64,000 nt of DNA from Actinopolymorpha cephalotaxi (lineage in GTDB: Bacteria; Actinomycetota; Actinomycetes; Propionibacteriales; Actinopolymorphaceae), in NCBI RefSeq assembly GCF_013408535.1, contig NZ_JACBZA010000001.1, positions 6,594,850-6,658,849 of the forward strand, written 5' to 3'. The position numbers and the translations under genes are program-made. Positions 53,912 to 62,605 of the stretch are shown one piece after another. How positions within the stretch are numbered: position 1 is the first letter of the stretch; the number at the start of each line of letters is the position of its first letter. The notes beneath the pieces were generated by a model. The model had not been told where the DNA came from and did no database searches. It saw nothing but the letters and a program-made list of their open reading frames with translations.

Positions 53912-54961
53912 ATGACGCAGACCCGAACGCCCTCCGACGCCACCGCGGAGTCCGGCGCGATCCGGCTGACGCAGTACGCCCACGGCGGCGGGTGCGCCTG
54001 CAAGATCCCGCCGGGCGAGCTGGAGCAGATCGTCGCGGGCCTCGCCGGCGGCGGGGGTGCTGACGAGGGCGCGCCCACGCCGCCGGGTGAGCTGCTGGTC
54101 GGGCTGGACGCGGGCGACGACGCGGCCGTCGTCGGCGTACGCGACGGCCTGGCGCTCGTCCTCACCACCGACTTCTTCACGCCGGTGGTCGACGACCCGT
54201 ACGACTGGGGCCGGATCGCCGCCGCCAACGCGCTGTCCGACGTCTATGCGATGGGCGGTACGCCGGTCGTCGCGGTCAACCTGCTGGCCTGGCCCCGCGA
54301 CGTGCTGCCGTTCGAGCTGGCCACCGAGGTGCTGCGCGGCGGACTCGATGTGGCCCGGCAGGCCGGCTGCCACCTCGCCGGCGGGCACAGCGTGGACGAC
54401 CCGGAGCCGAAGTACGGCATGGCGGTGACCGGTCTGGTCGACCCGGGCCAGGTGATGCGCAACGACGCGGGCCGGGCCGGCGTGCCGCTCAGCCTCACCA
54501 AGCCGCTCGGTGTGGGCGTCCTGAACTCCCGGCACAAGGCGACCGGCGAGGTGTTCGCGGAGGCGGTCGCCTCGATGACCGCGCTCAACGCAGAAGCCGC
54601 GCGGGCCGCGGTGGCGGCGGGGGTGCGGTGCGCGACCGACGTCACCGGGTTCGGCCTGCTGGGGCACCTGTACAAGCTGGCGCGGGCCAGCGGGGTGACC
54701 GCGGTCGTGGACGCCGCCGCGGTGCCGTACCTCCCCGGCGCCCGGGAGGCGCTGCGGGACGGTTACGTCAGCGGCGGCACCCGCCGCAACCTGGACTGGG
54801 TGGCCCCGCACGCGGACCTGTCCGCGGTGTCCGCCGACGAGGCACTGCTGCTCGCCGACGCGCAGACCTCCGGCGGCCTGCTGGTCGCCGGCGAGGTGCC
54901 GGGCGCGCCCGTGATCGGTGAGCTGGTGCCGCGCGGTGAGCACGTCCTCGTGGTCCGATGA
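53912..54961 (+). CDS. selD: Selenide, water dikinase (selenophosphate synthetase)
   Basis: The protein has 349 residues. The N-terminal catalytic loop is YAHGGGCACKIPPGEL, in which the Cys and the following Lys occupy the active-site positions; it carries Cys, not Sec. GLDAGDDAAVV, TDFFTPVVDDPYDWGRIAAANALSDVYAMGG and CHLAGGHSVDDPEPKYG are metal-binding and dimer blocks of the family. It makes selenophosphate from ATP and selenide for SelA. It is divergent from the fdh-sel operon, with DUF3224 between. Confidence 0.92.
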   Translation: MTQTRTPSDATAESGAIRLTQYAHGGGCACKIPPGELEQIVAGLAGGGGADEGAPTPPGELLVGLDAGDDAAVVGVRDGLALVLTTDFFTPVVDDPYDWGRIAAANALSDVYAMGGTPVVAVNLLAWPRDVLPFELATEVLRGGLDVARQAGCHLAGGHSVDDPEPKYGMAVTGLVDPGQVMRNDAGRAGVPLSLTKPLGVGVLNSRHKATGEVFAEAVASMTALNAEAARAAVAAGVRCATDVTGFGLLGHLYKLARASGVTAVVDAAAVPYLPGAREALRDGYVSGGTRRNLDWVAPHADLSAVSADEALLLADAQTSGGLLVAGEVPGAPVIGELVPRGEHVLVVR

Positions 54962-54987
54962 GCGGCGGCGGCGCGCGCACGTTCTGA

Positions 54988-55039
54988 CCATCCATCCGGC
55001 CATCCATCCCAGCCATCCATCCGGCCATCCGTTCATCCG
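54988..55039 (+). repeat. CATC-rich tandem repeats before the catalase gene
   Basis: Words of CCATCCATCC and GGCCATCCA repeat about six times within the 158-bp gap between selD and the catalase gene. No gene is seen in the gap. Confidence 0.7.
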
Positions 55040-55119
55040 TTCGCGGCCACGTGCGAGTACCGGCTCGTCCCCCGGGTAGGGGCACACGACAAACGCATCT
55101 ACCCTCAGGGGGCTTGGGC

Positions 55120-57282
55120 ATGGACGACCCGACCACGAACAACCCGACCACGGCATCCGGTGACGGTGCCAACGGTGCTGACGGTGCCGACAGCAAGGAC
55201 CAGCAGCTCGAGGCGTACCGGGTGGACATCGAGGGCACGCACCTGACCACCGACCAGGGTGTCCGTGTCGACAGCACCGACGACTCCCTCGCGGCGGGTG
55301 AGCGTGGTCCGACGCTGCTGGAGGACTTCCACCTCCGGGAGAAGATGACCCACTTCGACCACGAGCGGATCCCCGAGCGGGTGGTGCACGCGCGCGGTGC
55401 GGGTGCGTACGGCTACTTCGAGGCGTACGAGTCGATGGCCGACGTCACCGTCGCCGACTTCCTGGCCGAGCCGGGCCGGCGTACTCCCGTGTTCGTGCGG
55501 TTCTCCACCGTCGGTGGCTCGCGCGGGTCGGCCGACACCGTGCGCGACGTACGCGGGTTCGCGACGAAGTTCTACACCAGGCAGGGAAACTACGACCTGG
55601 TGGGCAACAACATGCCCGTGTTCTTCATCCAGGACGGCATCAAGTTCCCCGACTTCGTGCACGCTGTCAAACCCGAACCCCACAACGAGATTCCGCAGGC
55701 CGCGTCCGCCCACGACACGTTCTGGGACTTCATCGGGCTGCAGCCGGAGTCGCTGCACATGGTGATGTGGCTGATGTCGGACCGCGCACTGCCACGCAGC
55801 TACCGGATGATGGAGGGCTTCGGCGTCCACACGTTCCGGTTCGTCGACGCCGAGGGACGCGGCACGTTCGTGAAGTTCCACTGGAAGCCGCTGCTCGGCG
55901 TCCACTCGCTGGTGTGGGACGAGGCGCAGAAGACCTCCGGCAAGGACCCCGACTTCAACCGCCGGGACCTGTGGAAGTCGATCGAGTCCGGCCAGTATCC
56001 CGAGTGGGAGCTCGGTGTGCAGCTGGTGCCGGAGGAGGACGAGTTCAAGTTCGACTTCGACCTGCTGGACGCGACGAAGCTCATTCCGGAGGAGCAGGTG
56101 CCGGTCCGCCGGATCGGCAAGCTGGTGCTCGACCGCAACCCGGACAACTTCTTCGCCGAGACCGAGCAGGTGGCGTTCCACACCGCGAACATCGTGCCCG
56201 GCATCGACTTCACCAACGACCCGCTGCTGCAGGCGCGCAACTTCTCCTACCTCGACACGCAGCTGATCCGGCTGGGCGGACCGAACTTCGCCCAGATCCC
56301 GGTCAACCGGCCGGTCGCCCCGGTCGCCAACAACCACCGGGACGGCTACCACCAGCACCAGATCTACCGCACGCAGTCCAGCTACTCCCCGAACACCATC
56401 GGCGGCGGCTGCCCCGCGGTGGGCGGCGACGGCGAGGTCTTCCGCCACTACCAGCAGCGCGTCGAGGGTCACACGATCCGCAACCGGAGCGAGAGCTTCA
56501 AGGAGTACTACAACCAGGCCACGTTGTTCTGGAACAGCATGTCCGCGCCGGAGAAGGAGCACATCGTCGCGGCGTTCCAGTTCGAGCTGGGCAAGGTGGA
56601 GCGCAAGTACATCCGCGAACGCGTCGTCGAACACCTCAACCGGATCGACCACGAGCTCGCGTTCGCCGTGGCCACCGGGGTCGGGGTGGAGCCGCCGGCG
56701 AAGGCGGATCGCCCCAACCACGGCAAGTCCTCCCCGGCGCTGAGCCAGGTGCGTCCGGGCGGGCCGATCGACACCCGGATGGTCGCGGTGCTCGCCGCCG
56801 ACGGCGTGGACGAGGTGCACGTGAACGCCTTGGTGGAGAACCTCGCCGGCTTTGGTCTGCTGCCGGAGGTGCTCGGCCTGCGGGACGGGAAGCTGACCAC
56901 CACGAACGGTTCGATGGTCGAGGCCGACCGCCGGCTGAACACCGTGGCGTCGGTGCTGTACGACGCGGTGGTCGTGCCCGGCGGTGCCGAGGCCGCGCAG
57001 GCGCTGTCCCGCGACGGCGAGGCGCTGCACTTCCTCGCCGAGGCGTTCAAGCACGCCAAGACCGTCGGCGCGGTGGCGGAGGGAATCGACGTCCTCACCC
57101 GGGCGCCGATCGGTGAGGTCATGGTGGCCACGAACTCCGACCGGCCGGTCGACGACCGCGGCGTGATCACCCAGGGCCGCGGCCCGGACAAGAACCGGCT
57201 GGAGGACTTCTGCCGGGTGTTCGCCGAGGCGATGAGCGGGCACCGGCACTGGGACCGCGAGACCGACGCCGTTCCCGCCTGA
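55120..57282 (+). CDS. katE: Large-subunit catalase (HPII type) with DJ-1/GATase-like C-terminal domain
   Basis: The protein has 720 residues. The distal haem His is H90 in [15 protein letters not shown] and the proximal Tyr is Y377 in [45 protein letters not shown] and [16 protein letters not shown] are standard catalase blocks. Residues about 545-720 form the flavodoxin/DJ-1-like domain of clade 2 catalases ([39 protein letters not shown]). It decomposes hydrogen peroxide. AGGGGG precedes the ATG. A strong terminator follows. Confidence 0.93.
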   Translation: MDDPTTNNPTTASGDGANGADGADSKDQQLEAYRVDIEGTHLTTDQGVRVDSTDDSLAAGERGPTLLEDFHLREKMTHFDHERIPERVVHARGAGAYGYFEAYESMADVTVADFLAEPGRRTPVFVRFSTVGGSRGSADTVRDVRGFATKFYTRQGNYDLVGNNMPVFFIQDGIKFPDFVHAVKPEPHNEIPQAASAHDTFWDFIGLQPESLHMVMWLMSDRALPRSYRMMEGFGVHTFRFVDAEGRGTFVKFHWKPLLGVHSLVWDEAQKTSGKDPDFNRRDLWKSIESGQYPEWELGVQLVPEEDEFKFDFDLLDATKLIPEEQVPVRRIGKLVLDRNPDNFFAETEQVAFHTANIVPGIDFTNDPLLQARNFSYLDTQLIRLGGPNFAQIPVNRPVAPVANNHRDGYHQHQIYRTQSSYSPNTIGGGCPAVGGDGEVFRHYQQRVEGHTIRNRSESFKEYYNQATLFWNSMSAPEKEHIVAAFQFELGKVERKYIRERVVEHLNRIDHELAFAVATGVGVEPPAKADRPNHGKSSPALSQVRPGGPIDTRMVAVLAADGVDEVHVNALVENLAGFGLLPEVLGLRDGKLTTTNGSMVEADRRLNTVASVLYDAVVVPGGAEAAQALSRDGEALHFLAEAFKHAKTVGAVAEGIDVLTRAPIGEVMVATNSDRPVDDRGVITQGRGPDKNRLEDFCRVFAEAMSGHRHWDRETDAVPA

Positions 57283-57301
57283 CGTACGCCGGCCTACTCA
57301 A

Positions 57302-57347
57302 AGGTGGTGCGGAAATCCCTTGCCTGTAAGGGATCTCCGCACCACCT
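57302..57347 (+). terminator. Strong rho-independent-type terminator after katE
   Basis: AGGTGGTGCGGA plus ATCCCTT pair with AAGGGAT plus TCCGCACCACCT around the loop GCCTGT, with a single mismatch. This gives a 19-bp stem followed by CTTTGTTTGTG. Confidence 0.9.
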
Positions 57348-57474
57348 CTTTGTTTGTGTCCACCCCGGATTGACAGCGGGCCGGTGACGGCCGTGCCTAG
57401 GATGATGAGTCGGTAACGGAAGTCCCGGGCCGGGTGCGACGGGTCCGACAGATTCGATGTCCGCGGGGGGAAAC

Positions 57475-58077
57475 ATGAGCAGGGACAACGCCAGGCGAGA
57501 GCGCGGCGGTTTCACGTGGAGTGACCCGCGGGCGTTCTTCTGCCTGTTGGTGATCGTCGGGTTCGGCGGCTTCGTGGCCTACCTGTCCGGGCAGGCGCGT
57601 TCGTGGGACCACTTCGTCAGCCTGTACGCCGGTGTGGCCGCCGTGGTCGCGGCGACCCTGGGCGCGGTGCTGGGGTACTCCCTCAACCAGGGAAGGATCT
57701 CCGACGCCAAGACCGAGATGAACCACGCCGTCCTCGAGCGGCAGGAGATGCAGGCCAGGATCGAGGGCGCCTACGCCGTCCTCGCCGACGCGCGGGAGAC
57801 CCTGGCGAAGGTCGAGGTCGTTCTCAGCGAGACCAGCGCCCTGCGTGCGGCCCGGAAGAACGACCCGTCCAAGCACGTCGAGAGCCTGGGCCTCGAGTCC
57901 TCAACGATGGCCGAGGCGGCGAGCGCGGTACGGGACCAGTTGCCGCCGGAGGCCGAGCTCGTCGACGCCACCCGGGTGCACGAGGTGGACCCGAGGTTCG
58001 ACCACCTCGCGCTGAGCGCGGACGAACTCCTCGACGAGGTGCGTGCCCGGCACCGCTACCTGCGCCGGATCGACTAG
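57475..58077 (+). CDS. Small membrane protein with coiled-coil region
   Basis: The protein has 200 residues. Two hydrophobic segments (FFCLLVIVGFGGFVAYLSG and LYAGVAAVVAATLGAVLGY) form a hairpin near the N-terminus; residues about 85-150 are heptad-like (MNHAVLERQEMQARIEGAYAVLADARETLAKVEVVLSETSALRAARK), followed by an acidic C-terminus. The ATG at 57475 has GGGGGG five bases upstream; an ATG at 57457 lacks this. A TAGGAT sequence at about 57398-57403 may be its -10 element. No family is recognised. Confidence 0.65.
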   Translation: MSRDNARRERGGFTWSDPRAFFCLLVIVGFGGFVAYLSGQARSWDHFVSLYAGVAAVVAATLGAVLGYSLNQGRISDAKTEMNHAVLERQEMQARIEGAYAVLADARETLAKVEVVLSETSALRAARKNDPSKHVESLGLESSTMAEAASAVRDQLPPEAELVDATRVHEVDPRFDHLALSADELLDEVRARHRYLRRID

Positions 58078-58145
58078 GACGTACCCAATTCGGACCGAAC
58101 TCCCAACTCCGAACTCCGAACTCGACTGTCCTGCGGGCCGGGCGC

Positions 58146-58167
58146 CGATTCTTCCGCGGAAGAATCG
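58146..58167. repeat. Dispersed palindrome, copy 5
   Basis: A perfect 22-base palindrome with left arm CGATTCTTCCG and its exact reverse complement, in the gap between two convergent genes and about 40 kb from copies 1-4. Confidence 0.9.
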
Positions 58168-58196
58168 ATGACTCCCACCGTGGCAGCGAGCTGGGT

Positions 58197-58246
58197 GAAG
58201 CGTGAAGAGCCCGGGTGGTCAGGCCCCCCGCCGGCATTCACGCTTC
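58197..58246. terminator. Hairpin 1 between convergent genes
   Basis: GAAGCGTGAA at 58197-58206 is matched by TTCACGCTTC at 58237-58246, with a GC-rich 30-base interior. It resembles hairpin 2 that follows. It may serve as a terminator in one or both directions; there is no long U run. Confidence 0.5.
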
Positions 58247-58270
58247 CGGTTCGGTCCGGCCCGATCAGGT

Positions 58271-58320
58271 GAAGTGTGAAGACCCGCGGGGCCCCTGACC
58301 CCCGCGCGTCTTCACACTTC
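58271..58320. terminator. Hairpin 2 between convergent genes
   Basis: GAAGTGTGAAGACCCGCGGG at 58271-58290 pairs with 58301-58320 in 19 of 20 positions, around a 10-base loop. The outer arms repeat those of hairpin 1 with a C/T and matching G/A change, so the pair is a duplicated hairpin. Probably a bidirectional terminator. Confidence 0.6.
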
Positions 58321-58382
58321 CCTGCCCGCGGACCCGAGAGCTCGTCCGGGCGTCCAGGCGTGCCGGAGCGGGAGAACATCGT

Positions 58383-59753
58383 TCAGGGAACGATGTTCTG
58401 GTTGAGGTGGAAGAGGTTTCCCGGGTCGTACGCCTGCTTCAGCGCGACCAGCCGGTCGTAGTTGTCCCGGTAGTTCGTAGGGGTCTTCGACTGGTCGTCC
58501 TCGGACATGAAGTTGACGTATCCCGCGTCCGCCGAATAGGGCGCGACGGCCTGGTAGTAGTCGCGTACCCACGCGATGTTGGCCTCGTTGTCGGCCGGGT
58601 CGGGCCAGACGCCGGCGATGACGGTGGCGAACGTCATGTCCCGGTTGGCGAACGCGGTGGCGCCGCCGTCGACGCGATGCGCCGCCCCGTTGATCGGGTA
58701 GATGTGCATGGTGGAGTTGAGGGCCGGCAGCCGCGGGCCGAAGTCGCAGTGGGCCGCGATCACCTCGTCGGTGAGCTCGCGGGCGAACGCCGCCTTCCAG
58801 TAGTGCTGCATCCCGGGCGGCACCAGCGCGTCGAACATCCCGTTGAGCGCCGGGTAGGGCATCGGGCCGAGGTGCTCGGCGACCGGCGGCGCGATCTCGC
58901 GGATCGGCGCCACGGCCCGCTCCGCCTCCTCCATCGGCCCGGCCCAGCAGGCCACCAGCCCGACGAGCGGGTCGCCGTGGCGTTCGACCGGGATGAACGG
59001 CAGCGGCGGGGCGATCTGGAACGCCGGGAACACCGACAGCCGTTCGTCCGCGGTCTGGATGAAGTCGCGGTAGAAGCGGAGAACGTCGGCGGCGTGTTCG
59101 AGTTCGAAGAAGACCGGCCCGGCGTAGACGTCGCACACCGGGTGCAGCCCGAACTCCATCGAGGTCACCACGCCGAAGTTGCCGCCGCCACCGCGCAGCG
59201 CCCAGAACAGGTCGGCGTTGTCGTCCGGGCTCGCGAGGAGGAACCTCCCGTCGGCGGTCACCACGTCGGCGCTGCGCAGGTTGTCACAGGACAGGCCGAG
59301 CGACCGGTCCAGGTGGCCGATGCCGCCGCCGAGGGTGAGCCCGCCGATGCCGGTGGTGGAGATGATCCCGCCCGGCGCCGCCAGCCCGAACGCGTGGGTG
59401 GCGGTGTCGAAGTCGCCCCAGGTGGCCCCGCCCTCGGCGCGCGCGGTGGCTGCCTGCGGGTCGACCCGCACGCCACGCATACCGGACAGGTCGAGCACGA
59501 CCCCGTCGTCGCAGGTGCCGTACCCCGGCACGCTGTGCCCGCCGCCGCGCACGGCGAGGTCCAGTTCGCTGTCCCGGGCGAAGTCCACGGTCGCGCGGAC
59601 GTCGCCGGCGTTCCTCGCCTGGACGACCACCCGCGGCCTGCGGTCGATCATCGCGTTGTAGACCCGCCGGGCCGGGTCGTACTCCACGTCCCCCGCGGTG
59701 ACCACGCGGCCGTGCACCCGGTCGCGCAGGTCGTCGACAGTGGGTTTGTCCAT
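58383..59753 (-). CDS. FAD-binding oxidoreductase of the BBE/PCMH type
   Basis: The protein has 456 residues. The PCMH FAD-binding domain includes LDLAVRGGGHSVPGYG with H73, the residue to which FAD is usually linked, and GIGGLTLGGGIGHLDRSLGLSCDNL. The usual Cys of bicovalent enzymes in the segment before GIGG is absent (GIISTTGIGG), so FAD is probably held by His only. The closing NLFHLNQNI is the BBE-like C-terminus. It oxidises sugars, aromatic alcohols or similar compounds; the substrate is unknown. GGAGG lies five bases before the ATG. No signal peptide. Confidence 0.87.
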   Translation of the reverse strand: MDKPTVDDLRDRVHGRVVTAGDVEYDPARRVYNAMIDRRPRVVVQARNAGDVRATVDFARDSELDLAVRGGGHSVPGYGTCDDGVVLDLSGMRGVRVDPQAATARAEGGATWGDFDTATHAFGLAAPGGIISTTGIGGLTLGGGIGHLDRSLGLSCDNLRSADVVTADGRFLLASPDDNADLFWALRGGGGNFGVVTSMEFGLHPVCDVYAGPVFFELEHAADVLRFYRDFIQTADERLSVFPAFQIAPPLPFIPVERHGDPLVGLVACWAGPMEEAERAVAPIREIAPPVAEHLGPMPYPALNGMFDALVPPGMQHYWKAAFARELTDEVIAAHCDFGPRLPALNSTMHIYPINGAAHRVDGGATAFANRDMTFATVIAGVWPDPADNEANIAWVRDYYQAVAPYSADAGYVNFMSEDDQSKTPTNYRDNYDRLVALKQAYDPGNLFHLNQNIVP

Positions 59754-59845
59754 GTTGTCCTCCACTCTCGGGCACGGTCACCGGGCGGTTGGAGGGCAAC
59801 GGGGGAGGCCCCCTTCCTCACACGCTACGTCGGCCGGGGAGGGCT

Positions 59846-59851
59846 TATCCT
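59846..59851 (+). promoter_or_regulatory. -10 element TATCCT of a leaderless promoter
   Basis: TATCCT is followed by six bases and the ATG of the DUF1707 gene, without a ribosome-binding sequence. Confidence 0.5.
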
Positions 59852-59857
59852 TCCGCC

Positions 59858-60496
59858 ATGACAAACCTGCCTGAACCAGTGCGTCCCTCCGGGGCGTCTC
59901 ACCTGCGCGCCTCCGATGCCGATCGGGAGCGGATCGTCAAGGTGCTGGGGGAAGCGCTGGCCGACGGGCGGTTGGACGTCAACGAGCACTCCGAGCGTCT
60001 CGACGCTGTCTACGAGGCCAAGACGATGGGCGAGCTCGAGCCGATCACCTACGACCTCGCCGCGACGCCGGGTCATCCGCAGCCGCGGCCGGCCGACCGG
60101 TCCGCGAACACCCCGGTGGTCGACCCGGCCGGCGCTTCGGAGAGCGTCGACCAGATGATCGCGATCTTCGGGGGCGTCGAACGCAAGGGCCGCTGGCGGC
60201 TGCGCCGGCGCAGCCGGGCGGTGGCCGTCTTCGGTGGGGTCGACCTCGACCTCAGCGAGGCCACGTTCGACGCACCGGAGGTGGTGATCGAGCTGTTCGC
60301 GTTGTTCGGCGGCGTCGACGTCTCCCTCCCCGAGGGTGTGGTGATCCGCAACGAGGCCAGCGGCATCATGGGCGGCATCTCGGTGAAGACCGGCGACGCG
60401 CCCCCGTCGCCGGACGCCCCGGTCGTGGTGATCAAGGGCGTGGCGATCTTCGGCGGGGCCGACTTCCACCCCAAGAAGCGAAAGTGGTTCGGCTGA
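59858..60496 (+). CDS. DUF1707 plus LiaF-like protein
   Basis: The protein has 212 residues. The N-terminal 55 residues are DUF1707 (LRASDADRERIVKVLGEALADGRLDVNEHSERLDAVYEAKTMGELEPI). The C-terminal half is the repetitive beta-helix-like domain of LiaF/cell-wall-active-antibiotic response proteins (VAVFGGVDLDLSEATFDAPEVVIELFALFGGVDVSLPEGVVI, GVAIFGGADFHPK). There is no membrane segment, so it is a soluble form. Such proteins are linked to envelope-stress signalling in actinomycetes. Confidence 0.85.
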   Translation: MTNLPEPVRPSGASHLRASDADRERIVKVLGEALADGRLDVNEHSERLDAVYEAKTMGELEPITYDLAATPGHPQPRPADRSANTPVVDPAGASESVDQMIAIFGGVERKGRWRLRRRSRAVAVFGGVDLDLSEATFDAPEVVIELFALFGGVDVSLPEGVVIRNEASGIMGGISVKTGDAPPSPDAPVVVIKGVAIFGGADFHPKKRKWFG

Positions 60497-60545
60497 CGGC
60501 CACGGCTGAAGGCCACTGGCTGACGGCTACCGGCCGGGCCCGGGC

Positions 60546-61343
60546 TCAGCGGCGCCGCGCCACGCACGTGTAGGCGTGCAGGGTGAGCTCGACCCGGTCC
60601 ACGCCGAGGGTGCCGAGCGTGGTGCGCACCTTCGTCGCCAGCGCGTCGCGTTCGTCCTGCTCGCGGCCGGCGACGTGGCCGTACGACATGAGGTACGCCA
60701 GATAGGTGTCCACGTCCTGCGTGTAGGCGTGCGTCCTCAGCTCGTACTCCGGCTGCTCGAACACCCCGGACGCGGCGAGCTCCTCCCGGCCCTCCGCACC
60801 CACCCGGTCGAGATAATCGGCGAACTGCCCCGGGTCGTAGGCGAAGTCCGGCTCCTCGGCGAACGCGCTCGCGTTCATCGCTTCCTGCAGGTCGTCGCGC
60901 AGGATCGGGTAGGTCCAGATCAGCACCAGGTGGCCGCCGGGTGCGAGCAACCGCGCCGACTTCTCGTACGACACGGCCGGATCGACCCAGTGGAACGCGT
61001 TCGCCGACCAGATCGCCGCGAACGGCCCCTCCTCCCCGGCGTACTCCTCGAAGAACTCACCGCGCGCGACGAACCCGGTGTCCTCGTCGAGGTGCCGGAC
61101 CAGCCGGGTCCGCAGCGCCGGACCGGGTTCGAGAGCCACCACCGACAGGTCGCGCGCCCGTAGCGCCTTCGTCAGCTGCCCGGTGGCGGCGCCGATCTCC
61201 AGTACGGTGTCGCCGGACCGCAGGCCGATGCGCTCGACGGCTCGGTCGACCACCTCGGCGGGGATGCTCGGCCGGCCCGCGTCGTAGGCGTCCACCACCC
61301 GGTCGAAGTTCAGCCGTCCGCCGCGTGCTGTGTTGCCCTTCAT
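60546..61343 (-). CDS. Class I SAM-dependent methyltransferase
   Basis: The protein has 265 residues. FDRVVDAYDAGRPSIPAEVVDRAVERIGLRSGDTVLEIGAATGQLTKALRARDLSVVALEPGPAL carries motif I (EIGAATGQ) and motif II (ALEPG). WSANAFHWVDPAVSYEKSARLLAPGGHLVLIW is the catalytic-side block of the ubiE/MenG-like group. The substrate is unknown. Its start overlaps the end of the decayed NUDIX gene by four bases. Confidence 0.88.
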   Translation of the reverse strand: MKGNTARGGRLNFDRVVDAYDAGRPSIPAEVVDRAVERIGLRSGDTVLEIGAATGQLTKALRARDLSVVALEPGPALRTRLVRHLDEDTGFVARGEFFEEYAGEEGPFAAIWSANAFHWVDPAVSYEKSARLLAPGGHLVLIWTYPILRDDLQEAMNASAFAEEPDFAYDPGQFADYLDRVGAEGREELAASGVFEQPEYELRTHAYTQDVDTYLAYLMSYGHVAGREQDERDALATKVRTTLGTLGVDRVELTLHAYTCVARRR

Positions 61344-61668
61344 CGCGTACCTCCGTGGTCAGGTTTTCGCCAGGCGCGGACCGAGCGCAGGTAGCCCGCG
61401 GGCATGGGCAGCCGGGCCGCCTCCTCGACGGTGAACAGCCCGATGTCCACATGCTCGTCGCTGCGTACCGGTGCCGTGGAATCGAGGACGTGGCAGCAAC
61501 CTCCCGGGCCACGCAGCCGGCCGGGTCCTCGGCGTACTCCAGCTTCCCGCCGGGCAGCTCCCACTCGTCGCGCTCGTTGCGCAGCAACAGGACGCGGTCG
61601 CCTTGGAAGCACACTCCCTTGACCGAGACCAGATGGCGGTACGAACGTCCCTCCGGTGCCTGCGACAT
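61340..61668 (-). pseudogene. NUDIX hydrolase, frameshifted with internal deletion
   Basis: The first 60 residues (MSQAPEGRSYRHLVSVKGVCFQGDRVLLLRNERDEWELPGGKLEYAEDPAGCVAREV) are a good NUDIX start, but the box GX5EX7REVXEEXG breaks off after REV (AATSSIP follows). Then the reading frame is wrong for the expected C-terminal half. That half resumes in another frame as VLDSTAPVRSDEHVDIGLFTVEEAARLPMPAGYLRSVRAW. About 30 residues of the middle are missing. The gene cannot make the catalytic Glu pair. It is divergent from the PP2C-like gene. Confidence 0.7.
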
Positions 61669-61674
61669 GCCGGA

Positions 61675-61680
61675 TAGTCT
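61675..61680 (+). promoter_or_regulatory. -10 element TAGTCT of a leaderless promoter
   Basis: TAGTCT is followed by eight bases and the GTG at 61689 of the PP2C-like gene. Confidence 0.45.
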
Positions 61681-61688
61681 GCACCGGT

Positions 61689-62576
61689 GTGACGGCCAAA
61701 CGCACCGTGCGGGTGACGTACGCGAGTGAACCCGGCAGCCCCGACCTCGACAACGAGGACTTCCTGTCCGCCGGGCCGCGGCTCGCGGTGGTGCTCGACG
61801 GCGTGACCCCGATGGACCGCACCGACACCGGTTGCCGGCACGGCGTTGCGTGGTACGCGCGAACGCTGGGCGGCCACTTCGTCCGGCTGGCGGGCCGAAA
61901 CGGGGGCGGGGACACCGGCCAGGACATCGTGCCGCTGGCCGACTGCCTGGCCGAGGCGATCGTGGCCACCCGGGACGCGCACTCCGGGACCTGCGACCTC
62001 GCCCACCCGGACAGTCCCGCGGCGACGGTGGCCGCGGCCCGGCTTCGCGGCGGCGGGCTCGACGTCCTCGACTACCTCGTACTCGCCGACTCGGCCGTCC
62101 TGCTCGACCTCGGCGACGAGCGTCCCGGCGCCCTTCCCGTCGACGACGGCATCGTGGTGATCACCGACCACCGGGCCGGCGACGTGGGCCGGCGCCTGCG
62201 CGCCCGGGGTGAGGCACCCTCCGCCCCCAGGGTGCGGTCCCACCGCAACCAGCCGGGCGGGTACTGGGTGGCGGCGGAGCGACCCGAGTCGGCGTACGAA
62301 GCGCTCGCCGGGACCATCGACGTGACCGGCCTGCGCCGGCTGGCGGTGGCCACCGACGGCGCGACCCGGCTGGTGGACACGTTCGGAACCCATAACTGGC
62401 GGGGGATGCTGGACGCCCTCGAAGCCGACGGCCCGGACGCCTGGATCGCCCGGACCCGGGAGGCCGAGCGCGCCGACGCCGCCGCGGAACCGGCGCGGCG
62501 GCGAGGGCGCGGCAAGGTCCACGACGACGCCTCCGTGGCGTTGCTCGAACCTGCCGCCCACACGCCTGGCGGTTAG
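61689..62576 (+). CDS. PP2C-like protein phosphatase domain protein
   Basis: The protein has 295 residues. VTYASEPGSPDLDNEDFLSAGPRLAVVLDGVTPMDRTDTGCRHGVAWYARTLGGHF has the pattern of PP2C metal-binding motifs (a DNED site and a VVLDG site). DYLVLADSAVLLDLG and LRRLAVATDGATRLVDTF are later motifs including the closing ATDG. HDDASVALL matches the final DD metal site. It would be a small cytosolic Ser/Thr phosphatase or a relative acting elsewhere. It is convergent with the AbiE genes, 29 bases apart. Confidence 0.72.
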   Translation: MTAKRTVRVTYASEPGSPDLDNEDFLSAGPRLAVVLDGVTPMDRTDTGCRHGVAWYARTLGGHFVRLAGRNGGGDTGQDIVPLADCLAEAIVATRDAHSGTCDLAHPDSPAATVAAARLRGGGLDVLDYLVLADSAVLLDLGDERPGALPVDDGIVVITDHRAGDVGRRLRARGEAPSAPRVRSHRNQPGGYWVAAERPESAYEALAGTIDVTGLRRLAVATDGATRLVDTFGTHNWRGMLDALEADGPDAWIARTREAERADAAAEPARRRGRGKVHDDASVALLEPAAHTPGG

Positions 62577-62605
62577 CGGTCACCCCGGCCAACAGCGGTG
62601 GTCGA

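Noticed and set aside
55105..57249. 714-codon minus-strand open frame opposite katE
   Set aside because: Shadow of the catalase gene; rich in Val/Arg/His, no motifs.
57371..57403. Full sigma-70 type promoter TTGACA...TAGGAT
   Set aside because: The spacing between the two elements is about 22 bases, too long; only the TAGGAT may be real.
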